A stretch of 64,000 nucleotides of DNA from Propionivibrio soli (GTDB taxonomy: Bacteria; Pseudomonadota; Gammaproteobacteria; Burkholderiales; Rhodocyclaceae), in the NCBI RefSeq assembly GCF_025770765.1, contig NZ_JANZKY010000008.1, positions 124,001 to 188,000 on the forward strand. The letters run 5' to 3'. Each line of letters starts with the position of its first letter. Position 1 is the first letter of the stretch. This document shows, one piece after another, positions 55,578 to 64,000 of this stretch. Made by a program: the position numbers and the translations under genes. The notes under the pieces were generated by a model. That model saw only the letters and a program-made list of their open reading frames with translations. It was not told the DNA's origin and made no database searches.

Positions 55578-55961
55578 GTGAGAATCCTACATACGATGAT
55601 CCGTGTCGGCGACCTCGACCGATCCATCAAGTTTTACACCGAAGTTCTCGGCATGCGCGTCCTGCGCCGCCAGGACTATCCCGAAGGGAAATTTACGCTG
55701 GCCTTCGTCGGCTTTGGCGAAGAGAGCGAAGGCGCGGTCATTGAGTTGACGCATAACTGGGACACGCCGTCCTACGAACTAGGCAACGGCTTCGGTCATA
55801 TCGCGCTGGCGGTCGACGACGCTTACGCCACCTGCGACCTGATCAAGAAACGCGGGGGGAAAGTCACCCGGGAAGCAGGCCCAATGAAACACGGGACGAC
55901 AGTGATAGCATTTGTCGAAGATCCGGACGGCTACAAGATCGAGCTGATCGAGAGGAAATAA
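55578..55961 (+). CDS. gloA: Lactoylglutathione lyase (glyoxalase I)
   Basis: GloA converts the methylglyoxal-glutathione hemithioacetal to S-lactoylglutathione. 127 residues, the usual size. Metal ligands appear as His in LHTMIRVGD, Glu in AVIELTHN, His in GFGHIALAV and Glu in YKIELIERK. The start is a GTG at 55578 with AAGGA 9 bases ahead; the open frame reaches much further upstream into the divergent potF gene but is not coding there. Confidence 0.93.
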   Translation: MRILHTMIRVGDLDRSIKFYTEVLGMRVLRRQDYPEGKFTLAFVGFGEESEGAVIELTHNWDTPSYELGNGFGHIALAVDDAYATCDLIKKRGGKVTREAGPMKHGTTVIAFVEDPDGYKIELIERK

Positions 55962-56169
55962 GTCGATCGCGGTCAGCGGGTGGCGGGGCAGCCGCGCCAC
56001 GGCCCGAGCGAGTTCATGGAACGTGGTTTGCCTCAACAGCAACCAGGCGCAAGAGACCAGGACTGCGCAAAAGTGCCGGTTATCGACTGCCTAAGCGGGT
56101 CAGTGCGAGGCCGCAAATGACGGGCCGACACGCCGCAGGATGCCGAGTCCATAGCGGGGGAGAGATCAG

Positions 56170-57063
56170 GTGGATGTTCGCCGGCTGAAGTATTTCATTG
56201 CCATCGCGGAGGAGCGCAGCATCAGCCGCGCAGCGGAACGCCTACATATTACGCAACCGCCGCTCACCCGGCACATCCAATCCCTTGAGGAAGAACTGGG
56301 CGTTCAGCTCTTCATTCGCAACAGTGCGGGCGTTGAACTCACGCAGGCCGGCACGGCGCTGCTTGCCCATGCCCACAACATCAGCGCCCACGTTGAACTC
56401 GCGACGGAACAGATCCGGCGAGTGGCCGTCGGGCAGGCCGGCCGGATTGATATCGGCGTTTTTGGTTCGGCAATGCTCAACATCGTGCCGCGTATATTGA
56501 GCGCATTCACCGCCAGCCATCCCGACGTCAAGGTCGTACTGCACAACGCGGCCAAACAAAGGCAGGTCGGCGCCCTGCATCAAGGAAGAATCCTGATCGC
56601 GTTCGACCGCTATTTCCCTGACTCGCCGGACATCGAGACAGAGCTCATCTGCCGCGAACCGCTGTGGGTAGCACTCAACGCCAATCATCCGCTGAGCCGT
56701 CAGCATGAGATAACGCTGGATGATCTGCGCGACCAACCGCTGATCGGCGAGCAAGACCAGAGCGTATTCATCGCCGGGCACGCGCTATTCGAGCATCACC
56801 GCTTCGAACCCATGGTCGTTCAGAAGGCTACCGACCTCATCGCCGCGGCCGTCATGGTGGCCGGGGGATTTGGTTGCGCCTTGATCCCGGAATCCGTACT
56901 GAGTCTGCAGCTTCCTCAAGTGGTTTATCGGCCATTGAAAGCAACCGTCGAGTGCTCGATCGCCGTGCACTGTGCCTATCGAAAAGGAGAGGAATCCCCG
57001 CTCCTCAGGGAGATGCTCGATGTCGTTCATGCGTATCGGCACGAAAACCGCCTTCCCGGCTAA
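56170..57063 (+). CDS. LysR-family transcriptional regulator (CatR/BenM-like)
   Basis: A 297-residue LysR protein. The winged helix-turn-helix occupies about residues 1-60 (YFIAIAEERSISRAAERLHITQ split: RAAERLHITQPPLTRHIQ). The effector domain follows, with the VGQAGRIDIGVFGSAM hinge reminiscent of CatR/BenM-type regulators. The start is a GTG (56170) with no clear Shine-Dalgarno. The next gene downstream, on the same strand, is a TRAP binding protein; control of that transporter is plausible. Confidence 0.88.
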   Translation: MDVRRLKYFIAIAEERSISRAAERLHITQPPLTRHIQSLEEELGVQLFIRNSAGVELTQAGTALLAHAHNISAHVELATEQIRRVAVGQAGRIDIGVFGSAMLNIVPRILSAFTASHPDVKVVLHNAAKQRQVGALHQGRILIAFDRYFPDSPDIETELICREPLWVALNANHPLSRQHEITLDDLRDQPLIGEQDQSVFIAGHALFEHHRFEPMVVQKATDLIAAAVMVAGGFGCALIPESVLSLQLPQVVYRPLKATVECSIAVHCAYRKGEESPLLREMLDVVHAYRHENRLPG

Positions 57064-58426
<1,363 letters not shown>

Positions 58427-58455
58427 TCTGATCGTCGCTGTCGATGCCATAAAGT

Positions 58456-58490
58456 CCGAAGGTGTGAGATTTCCACCTTCGGCTTTTTTT
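58456..58490 (+). terminator. Terminator-like hairpin between the second dctP and dctQ
   Basis: CCGAAGGTG (58456-58464) and CACCTTCGG (58474-58482) are perfect complements with a 9-base loop, followed by C and seven T (58484-58490). It is 29 bases behind dctP and 11 bases ahead of dctQ. Confidence 0.85.
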
Positions 58491-58501
58491 GGAGTGAAGT
58501 A

Positions 58502-58996
58502 ATGGATTGGCTAACAAACCTTAACGCTCGGCTATCGCGCTGGGCGATGTATATTGCAGTCGCCTGCCTGCTGAGCATTGTGGCAGTTGTCGTTGGGTCT
58601 GTTATCTGGCGCTACATACTCAACGATGCCCCCGCGTGGTCGGAGCAAGTCGCACTCATCCTGGTTATCAACGTCGCTATGTTCGGTGCGGCGGCGGGTG
58701 TGCGTGACGAGGGGCATATCGGAATGGAGTCTTTGATTGGTCTCCTGCCGAAAAGCGTTCAATTCTGGGTCGGAAACCTGGTTGGTGTAATCACCATTTG
58801 CTTCGGTATATCGCTCGTGCTCGGATGCACCGCGATGGCCATTTCCGTGTGGTCAAACCTGATACCGACGCTTGGGATTTCAGAGGCCTACCGCTACATA
58901 CCGTGTATCGTCGCTGGCGTTCTCATCATCATGTTCTCGGTCGAGCATCTGATTGCTATGTCGACCGATAAGGAAGTGGTCCCATCATGGCACTGA
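58502..58996 (+). CDS. dctQ: TRAP transporter small membrane subunit (second system)
   Basis: Four-helix DctQ subunit of 164 residues, with VIWRYILNDAPAWSEQ as the family marker. A GGAG precedes the ATG, only 11 bases from the T-run of the upstream hairpin. It overlaps dctM by 10 bases. Confidence 0.92.
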   Translation: MDWLTNLNARLSRWAMYIAVACLLSIVAVVVGSVIWRYILNDAPAWSEQVALILVINVAMFGAAAGVRDEGHIGMESLIGLLPKSVQFWVGNLVGVITICFGISLVLGCTAMAISVWSNLIPTLGISEAYRYIPCIVAGVLIIMFSVEHLIAMSTDKEVVPSWH

Positions 58997-60345
58997 CCGT
59001 ACTTTGCATTAGCTTCACCCTTTTTCTGCTGCTCGGGGTTCCGGTAGCGTTTTCGATTGCCCTGAGCTGCCTGGCGACGTACTGGGTTGAGGGCTTCCCT
59101 CTGGAACTCGCGTTCCAGAACATGATTTCCGGGATGAACGTGTTTTCGTTCCTCGCCATTCCGTTCTTCGTGTTTTCGGGCGAATTGATGCTGCATGGCG
59201 GCATCGCCGACAAGATTGTCAATTTCGCCCGTAATCTGGTGGGCCATTGGCGCGGCGGTTTGGGCATGGCAAACGTCGTCGCCTGCACGCTGTTCGGCGG
59301 TGTCTCGGGCTCCCCGGTGGCGGACGTCTCGGCCATGGGCGGTGTCATGATCCCGATGATGAAGAAGGAAGGTTACAGCGCCGACTACGCGGTCAACGTG
59401 ACCACACACGCTGCCTTGTGCGGTGCTCTGATGCCAACCTCGCACAACATGATCATCTATGCGTTCGCCGCATCGAGCACGGCCGGCATGCTGGCCGGCC
59501 CGAACATCATGGTCAAGGGCGCCTCCATCGGCGAATTGATGTTCGCTGGCCTGCTGCCGGTTCTGGTCCTGATGGTCTGCATGCTGCTCGCCGCCTACTG
59601 GGTAGCGAAAAAGGAAGGCTACCCGCGCCGTCCCGATGGATCGAGCCAACTCGACAAGTTTGCCGGCTGGCATGCGGTCTTCACGTCGTTCATCTCTGCC
59701 ATCCCCGGCATGCTGGTCGTCATCATCATTCTCGGTTGCATCATCGCCGGAGTGACGACAGCAACGGAGGCGGCCGGCATCGCGGTGACGTATTCCTTGC
59801 TGCTCACCTTCGTCGCCTACCGTACGATGGATTGGCACAAGCTGATGAAGGCGGCGGCTAAAGCCGCCAAGACCACCGGCGTCGTGCTGCTGCTGATCGG
59901 CGTGTCGACGATGTTCCAGTACATCATGGCGATTCTGGAGATCCCGGATAAAACGGCGCAGGCGCTGCTCTCCGCGACCGATAACCCGTACGTGATGTTC
60001 TTCCTCATCAACCTGATTCTGTTCCTGCTCGGCACCTTCATGGACATGGCGTCCACGATCCTGATCTGCACGCCGCTCTTCCTGCCCTTGTCTCTGCAAA
60101 TGGGTATGGGGCCGGTCCAGTTCGGCATGGTCATGCTCCTCAACTGCGCGTTGGGACTGAACACCCCGCCAGTGGGAACGACGCAGTTTGTCGGATGCGC
60201 CATTGGGGAGGTTTCAGTCGAACAGGTGATGAAGAGCATTCTGCCGTTCTACGGCGCACTGTTCGCGGTCATGGCGGTGGTTACGTACGTGCCGGCTTTC
60301 TCGACCTGGCTTCCGAGCCTGATCAAGGGCGCACCGGTTTACTGA
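58987..60345 (+). CDS. dctM: TRAP transporter large membrane subunit (second system)
   Basis: DctM-family permease of 452 residues with about 12 helices: IPFFVFSGELMLHGG, FGGVSGSPVADVSAMGG, MPTSHNMIIYA, and LGLNTPPVGTTQFVG. The HN in place of the usual PS-type motif hints at a specificity unlike the first system. Ends the operon, with a terminator 22 bases behind. Confidence 0.94.
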   Translation: MALTVLCISFTLFLLLGVPVAFSIALSCLATYWVEGFPLELAFQNMISGMNVFSFLAIPFFVFSGELMLHGGIADKIVNFARNLVGHWRGGLGMANVVACTLFGGVSGSPVADVSAMGGVMIPMMKKEGYSADYAVNVTTHAALCGALMPTSHNMIIYAFAASSTAGMLAGPNIMVKGASIGELMFAGLLPVLVLMVCMLLAAYWVAKKEGYPRRPDGSSQLDKFAGWHAVFTSFISAIPGMLVVIIILGCIIAGVTTATEAAGIAVTYSLLLTFVAYRTMDWHKLMKAAAKAAKTTGVVLLLIGVSTMFQYIMAILEIPDKTAQALLSATDNPYVMFFLINLILFLLGTFMDMASTILICTPLFLPLSLQMGMGPVQFGMVMLLNCALGLNTPPVGTTQFVGCAIGEVSVEQVMKSILPFYGALFAVMAVVTYVPAFSTWLPSLIKGAPVY

Positions 60346-60367
60346 GCAAAGTCCTTGGTAAGCAAGA

Positions 60368-60397
60368 AACGGGACCTTCGGGTTCCGTTTTTTTTTG
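60368..60397 (+). terminator. Rho-independent terminator of the second TRAP operon
   Basis: AACGGGACC-TTCG-GGTTCCGTT (60368-60389) with one G-T pair and a stable TTCG loop, followed by an uninterrupted T-run to about 60397. Confidence 0.92.
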
Positions 60398-60496
60398 CCC
60401 TTGTTCTCTAAAACCTCTTCTCGCAGTCTCGCGGTTCGCGTCCTATACTGGATTGCCCGCGCACCTTCTGCGGGCTCTTTATTAGGAGACTGAGAA

Positions 60497-60628
60497 ATGG
60501 GGAAATCGAAAGAAAGCACGAAGGAAACCAAGAAACAACCCACCAAGACCCCGAAGGAGAAAAAGGCCGCCAAGCTGGCCAAGAAGCATGCGGGGGCAGC
60601 TACACCGCTGGTCCCGAGTCATTCTTAG
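60497..60628 (+). CDS. Small basic protein, 43 residues
   Basis: The ATG at 60497 is preceded by AGGAG with 8 bases spacing. The product is 43 residues, starting MGKSKESTKETKK and with a Lys/Ala-rich middle (EKKAAKLAKKHAG); about one third is lysine. No Cys and no membrane segment. A TATACT (60444-60449) could be the -10 of its own promoter, and GCCCGC/GCGGGC (60455-60475) forms a leader hairpin ahead of the Shine-Dalgarno. It resembles lysine-rich nucleic-acid-associated small proteins, but I do not recognise the family. Confidence 0.65.
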   Translation: MGKSKESTKETKKQPTKTPKEKKAAKLAKKHAGAATPLVPSHS

Positions 60629-60790
60629 TCGTTCTCATGCGGCGAACGTTCGGTTCGCCGCATCCTTCATCCGGAGCCGGTTAAAGCAATTTGAATTGAA
60701 GCCACTTTTCGGCGGTGACGTTTCCGTCCTAAGCAGGTCACCGAACGAAACCGCGACCCATCGGGCTTCCGTGTCGCGCCCCAATCGGCC

Positions 60791-61312
60791 TTACTTCACT
60801 TCGTATTCGAAACTCGCCGCCAACTGCCCCTCGACGATGACCTCGAGGTGCCTGCGCCCTGCAGGTTCGTTCGGCCCAATGGCCCATTCGCCGAAAATCT
60901 TGCCGTCAACGGGTACGAGCTGACGCTGGCTGACCTGGTTGCGTCTTGGCCAGTCGATTTCGACGGTTTCAAAGCCTGGTCGTTCCACCTTGCGAGCTTC
61001 GGCCGACTTCTCGGCTTTCGCGACGTTGGGCACGAGATACTCTTCGCGTACGCTCACGCTTCGTCTCGTCGTCCGCAGTTCGAGCACCCAGCCGTAACGT
61101 TGGCCTTCGCGATGCGGCACAACACGCGTCGACCGGAACTGGACTTCATCCTTCTCTTTGGTATCGAAGAGGCCGAAGTCGGCCGCGACGATCTCAACGG
61201 CAGGCGGAGGCGGCGGAGCCGCTCCCAGCGCACCGGAGGAAAACGCGAGCACGGCACCAAACATCGCCGCCGAGCGAAGCATTCGGAATCCGAAACGCGA
61301 CTGGCTATGCAT
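60791..61312 (-). CDS. Exported protein of unknown function
   Basis: A 173-residue protein with a signal peptide (about 1-31, ending ALGA) followed by a proline run and a beta-rich mature part. Markers are VVPHREGQRYGWVLEL, a Lys/Glu-rich central stretch, and GEWAIGPNEPAGRRHLEV. The composition suggests a periplasmic beta-sandwich. Its ATG shares a base with the stop of the RcnB-like gene (TAATG), so both are cotranslated. Confidence 0.7.
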   Translation of the reverse strand: MHSQSRFGFRMLRSAAMFGAVLAFSSGALGAAPPPPPAVEIVAADFGLFDTKEKDEVQFRSTRVVPHREGQRYGWVLELRTTRRSVSVREEYLVPNVAKAEKSAEARKVERPGFETVEIDWPRRNQVSQRQLVPVDGKIFGEWAIGPNEPAGRRHLEVIVEGQLAASFEYEVK

Positions 61313-61794
61313 TAGCGAACGATATCCTGAATCGCATCGATGACCATCGAGCTGCCCACGGCAATCAGCAGGATGTCGCCGGCCACCTGGACATAACGAT
61401 GCCCAGGTGGAGGCGGCGGCATATGCACGACGAGATCGCGCGGAAGTTCGTAGTAGCGCACATCACGCGGAAGCGGTCTGCCGACGGCCCATTTCTTTGC
61501 CTGCCCGGGGGGCAGGCAGCCGTTGCGCTTTTTTGCCAAGCCGGGCGGGCAGTTCCCACGCCCCATTTCGGCGGAGTAATAGTCGCGTGCAACGGTACGG
61601 TCGTGATCCCCGAACCAGGCTTCGACACGCACGTCCGGCCCTCCAGGTCCACGGTCGCGATGCTCTTCGACATGCTGAGGACGTTCCTGATTGCCCCGTC
61701 CGTGCTTGTTCCCACCCTTCTCAGCAAGCGCCGTCGCAGGCGACAGTGCGAGCGCGGCAAGCAGAATGACGATTGTTTTCTTGTCGAAGAACAT
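61312..61794 (-). CDS. RcnB-like periplasmic protein
   Basis: A 160-residue exported protein with a signal peptide (about 1-24, ending ALAE), an Asn/His/Arg/Gly-rich segment, then NCPPGLAKKRNGCLPPGQAKKW and the RcnB-family end with LPRDVRYYELP and PPPPPGHRYVQVAGD...LLIAV. RcnB of E. coli takes part in Ni/Co homeostasis, but most members are uncharacterised. GAGGTG precedes the ATG at 61794. Followed by the coupled exported protein gene. Confidence 0.8.
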   Translation of the reverse strand: MFFDKKTIVILLAALALSPATALAEKGGNKHGRGNQERPQHVEEHRDRGPGGPDVRVEAWFGDHDRTVARDYYSAEMGRGNCPPGLAKKRNGCLPPGQAKKWAVGRPLPRDVRYYELPRDLVVHMPPPPPGHRYVQVAGDILLIAVGSSMVIDAIQDIVR

Positions 61795-62100
61795 GGCGAG
61801 CACCTCTTTATTTGGGTCTATTGTCAATGCCCTGAGCGACAGGACAGCCCGATTCTATACGACGCACCGCCCAGCCTCGGCGCGAATAGGTAACAAAATG
61901 CTACGCTGGCCGCGATGCGCTTGGATTCGTAATTGATGCCACGTCTGTGGCCCTGCCCCCGACGGGGGATGCTTAGTCTCGTCGTGCAACCCGCCCATCC
62001 CCGCCCAGGAGGCACGCCCTCTAGGGAATAGCCCGGCCGCTCTCCGCGCTTGCGATACCGCACAAGTCACGGCCGGGGAGCACCGATGTCGGCGGTTACT
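61795..62100. other. Intergenic region between the ggt 3' end and the RcnB-like gene
   Basis: 306 bases with no convincing gene, RNA or repeat. It contains the promoter region of the RcnB-like gene, without a clear -35/-10 pair. Confidence 0.4.
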
Positions 62101-63870
62101 CTAGTAGCCGACCGCCGCCCCGGACGGACGCCGGCCGTCATTTGCACCGTAGAAAAAACCGGAGCGGACGCGACCAGACACGGCCGCATCGTTACCCGAG
62201 CTGGCCGGTGAGACACCCGCGGCTCCCGGCAGACCGATAAGGATCAGTTCCGCGGCGCCCCAGGGCGTCTGTTCCGTCATCTTGTAGCCCATGTCCTTTA
62301 GGACTTTCAACGTGTCGGCGGACAAGCCGCGGGTCTCGTAATACACCTCGTCCGGTAGCCATTGATGGTGAATGCGCGGCGCATCGACCGCCTCCTGCGG
62401 GGTCATGCCGTGATCGATGATGTTGAGAGCCGTCTCCAGCGTGATCGTAATGATGCGTGAACCGCCCGGTGAGCCGAGCACCATGAAGGTCTTGCCGTCC
62501 TTCGTCACCAGCGTCGGCGACATCGAGGACAAAGGCCGCTTGCCGGGAACGATCGCGTTGGTCGCGCCCTGCACGAGACCGTACAGATTCTTTACGCCAG
62601 GCTTGACGGTAAAGTCGTCCATCTCGTTATTCAGGAAGAAGCCGGTTCCCGGCGCAATGACGACGGCGCCGAAGCGACCGTTGACGGTGTAAGTGGTCGA
62701 CACCGCGTTCCCATCCTTATCGACGATCGAATAGTGCGTCGTCTCGGTCTTCTCGTGCGGGGGCATTCCGGGCTGGACTTCAGATGACGGCGTCGCCTTG
62801 TCCGGCAGGATGCGAGCGCGAATGGCCGCCGCGTAATCGTCGCTGAGCAGGCGGTCGAGCGGATTGGTTACGAACGCCGGGTCGCCGAGAAAGGTATTGC
62901 GATCCATGAAGGCATGCCGCATCGCCTCGGCCATTACATGAATGGTGGCCGCCGAATTGAAGCCCATCGACTTGAGATCGTAGCCTTCGAGCGTGTTCAG
63001 AATCTGGCACATCGTCGTGCCACCCGAACTGGGCGGCGGCGCCGAGAGGAAGACGTAACCGCGGTACTCGCACGATACCGGCTTACTCTCGCTGATCGCA
63101 TAGTCGGCAAAGTCAGCCGCCGTCAAAAGTCCTCCGCCGAGCTTTGCCGCGGCTTCCACGACTTGCGGGATCTTGCCGTGGTAGAACGCGTCCGGTCCGC
63201 GCTTGGCGATCGCTTCCAACGCACGTGCGAGGTCCTTCTGCACGAGACGGTCGCCGGGTTGCAATGGTGTTCCGTCACGGCGCAGGAATAGGCGGGCGGA
63301 TTCCGGGTCCTGTTTGAAGCGCTCGATCGTCGTGTCCAGAATGTCGGTATCGCCGCGGTTGAGAATGAAACCTTCCCGGGCGAGCTTGATGGCCGGCTTC
63401 ATCACTCGTGCGCGGCTCATCGTTCCGTACTTCTGCAACGCCGTATCGAGACCAAGTACCGTACCCGGTACGCCCGCCGCGAGAAAGCCATACAGGCTCG
63501 CATCCTTCACCGGGTTGCCGGCGGCATCGAGGTACATGTTCGCCGTCGCCGCCGCCGGAGCCTTCTCGCGGAAGTTGATGAACACATCGCGTCCATCGGC
63601 CAGATGGATGGTCATGAAGCCGCCGCCGCCGATGTTTCCGCAGCAAGGATTCACCACCGCCTGGGCGTATCCGACCGCCACCGCCGCGTCGACCGCGTTA
63701 CCTCCAGCCTTCAGGATATCGACACCGACTTTGGAGGCGAGATGTTGCGAGGTAACCACCATTCCGTTTTTCGCCTCGGCCGCCGGCAGCGATGCCGCCT
63801 GAGTAACGCCAACGGATGAGAGCAACGAAACGGAAAGCACCAGATATCCGACGCATCGACGAACGCTCAT
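62101..63870 (-). CDS. ggt: Gamma-glutamyltranspeptidase
   Basis: Periplasmic Ntn-hydrolase of 589 residues that cleaves glutathione and other gamma-glutamyl compounds. A signal peptide (about 1-26, ending TQAA) starts at the ATG 63870. Autocleavage is expected ahead of Thr378 in ETTHYSIVD, giving large and small subunits; the glycine loop LSSMSPTLV and GSPGGSRII are intact. ASKVGVDILKAGGNAVDAAVA is the N-terminal family hallmark. The C-terminus after about 555 is a Gly/Ser-rich extension. Confidence 0.95.
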   Translation of the reverse strand: MSVRRCVGYLVLSVSLLSSVGVTQAASLPAAEAKNGMVVTSQHLASKVGVDILKAGGNAVDAAVAVGYAQAVVNPCCGNIGGGGFMTIHLADGRDVFINFREKAPAAATANMYLDAAGNPVKDASLYGFLAAGVPGTVLGLDTALQKYGTMSRARVMKPAIKLAREGFILNRGDTDILDTTIERFKQDPESARLFLRRDGTPLQPGDRLVQKDLARALEAIAKRGPDAFYHGKIPQVVEAAAKLGGGLLTAADFADYAISESKPVSCEYRGYVFLSAPPPSSGGTTMCQILNTLEGYDLKSMGFNSAATIHVMAEAMRHAFMDRNTFLGDPAFVTNPLDRLLSDDYAAAIRARILPDKATPSSEVQPGMPPHEKTETTHYSIVDKDGNAVSTTYTVNGRFGAVVIAPGTGFFLNNEMDDFTVKPGVKNLYGLVQGATNAIVPGKRPLSSMSPTLVTKDGKTFMVLGSPGGSRIITITLETALNIIDHGMTPQEAVDAPRIHHQWLPDEVYYETRGLSADTLKVLKDMGYKMTEQTPWGAAELILIGLPGAAGVSPASSGNDAAVSGRVRSGFFYGANDGRRPSGAAVGY

Positions 63871-64000
63871 TGTTTTCTCCTTGTAGAGGTGACCCGCCAG
63901 CACTCAGACGAGGGCCAGCGGAGTAACGTTCCCTGCCATCGAAGGCGGGGGCGCTACGTGGAGCGGCGGCAGACCGGATTCGTCATGCGCAGCCATTCCT

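Noticed and set aside
58894-60099. Minus-strand open frame opposite the second dctM
   Set aside because: Asp/His/Arg-rich shadow of a membrane-protein gene.

Overview
The window is a high-GC, gene-dense stretch of a betaproteobacterial chromosome. It most resembles Rhodocyclales (Propionivibrio, Dechloromonas or Accumulibacter-like), judged from gene content and synteny rather than from any database search. The main indicators are the argH / algZ-algR / hemC-hemD-hemX-hemY block (also known from Pseudomonas), the hemA-prfA-prmC-grxD order, miaB-phoH-ybeY-corC-lnt, and glyQ-glyS-gmhB-plsC. I see no rRNA, CRISPR array, insertion sequence, prophage or replication origin. One tRNA gene (Met, anticodon CAT) is present.

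Layout. 1-10.3 kb: gabT, then a minus-strand heme block (hemC, hemD, hemX, hemY) behind an AlgZ/AlgR-type two-component pair, and divergent argH followed by a Ser/Thr kinase with a C-terminal cyclic-nucleotide-binding domain. 10.3-16.1 kb: an SmpA-like lipoprotein, hemA-prfA-prmC-grxD, a LysR gene remnant and a receiver-domain protein. 16.3-20.4 kb: a sulfate ABC transporter (sbp-cysT-cysW-cysA). 20.7-22.8 kb: a YhcC-type radical SAM protein and an FHA protein with a degenerate cyclase-like domain. 22.9-32.4 kb: a sugar-acid catabolic island made of a TRAP transporter, a zinc dehydrogenase, uxaB and uxaA, facing a divergent sigma-54 activator of the PrpR type. 32.5-37.1 kb: a soluble FIST-domain chemoreceptor and a PTS-EIIC/EAL fusion. 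37.1-39.6 kb: a sirtuin, argC, tRNA-Met and a possibly leaderless small gene. 39.6-51 kb: core genes for tRNA modification, ribosome maturation, lipoprotein acylation, glycyl-tRNA synthetase, heptose synthesis and phospholipid synthesis. 51-55.3 kb: a polyamine ABC transporter (potFGHI). 55.6-60.4 kb: gloA, a LysR regulator and a second TRAP transporter. 60.5-63.9 kb: a 43-residue basic protein, two exported proteins (one RcnB-like) and gamma-glutamyltransferase.

Most coherent accessory unit. The island at 22.9-32.4 kb reads as an inducible pathway. A TRAP system imports an organic acid. An LgoD-like dehydrogenase could oxidise L-galactonate to tagaturonate, UxaB reduces that to altronate, and UxaA dehydrates altronate to 2-keto-3-deoxygluconate. 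A textbook sigma-54 promoter lies upstream of the TRAP genes, with two matching TTTCA-N4-TGAAA palindromes between it and the divergent activator gene. The substrate assignment is inference; the promoter and palindromes are seen directly.

Other points. Terminator-like hairpins lie directly behind three of the four binding-protein genes that lead transporter operons, which would give excess binding protein over permease. Signal-transduction genes are numerous: LytTR pair, Ser/Thr kinase, FHA protein, receiver protein, chemoreceptor and EAL protein.
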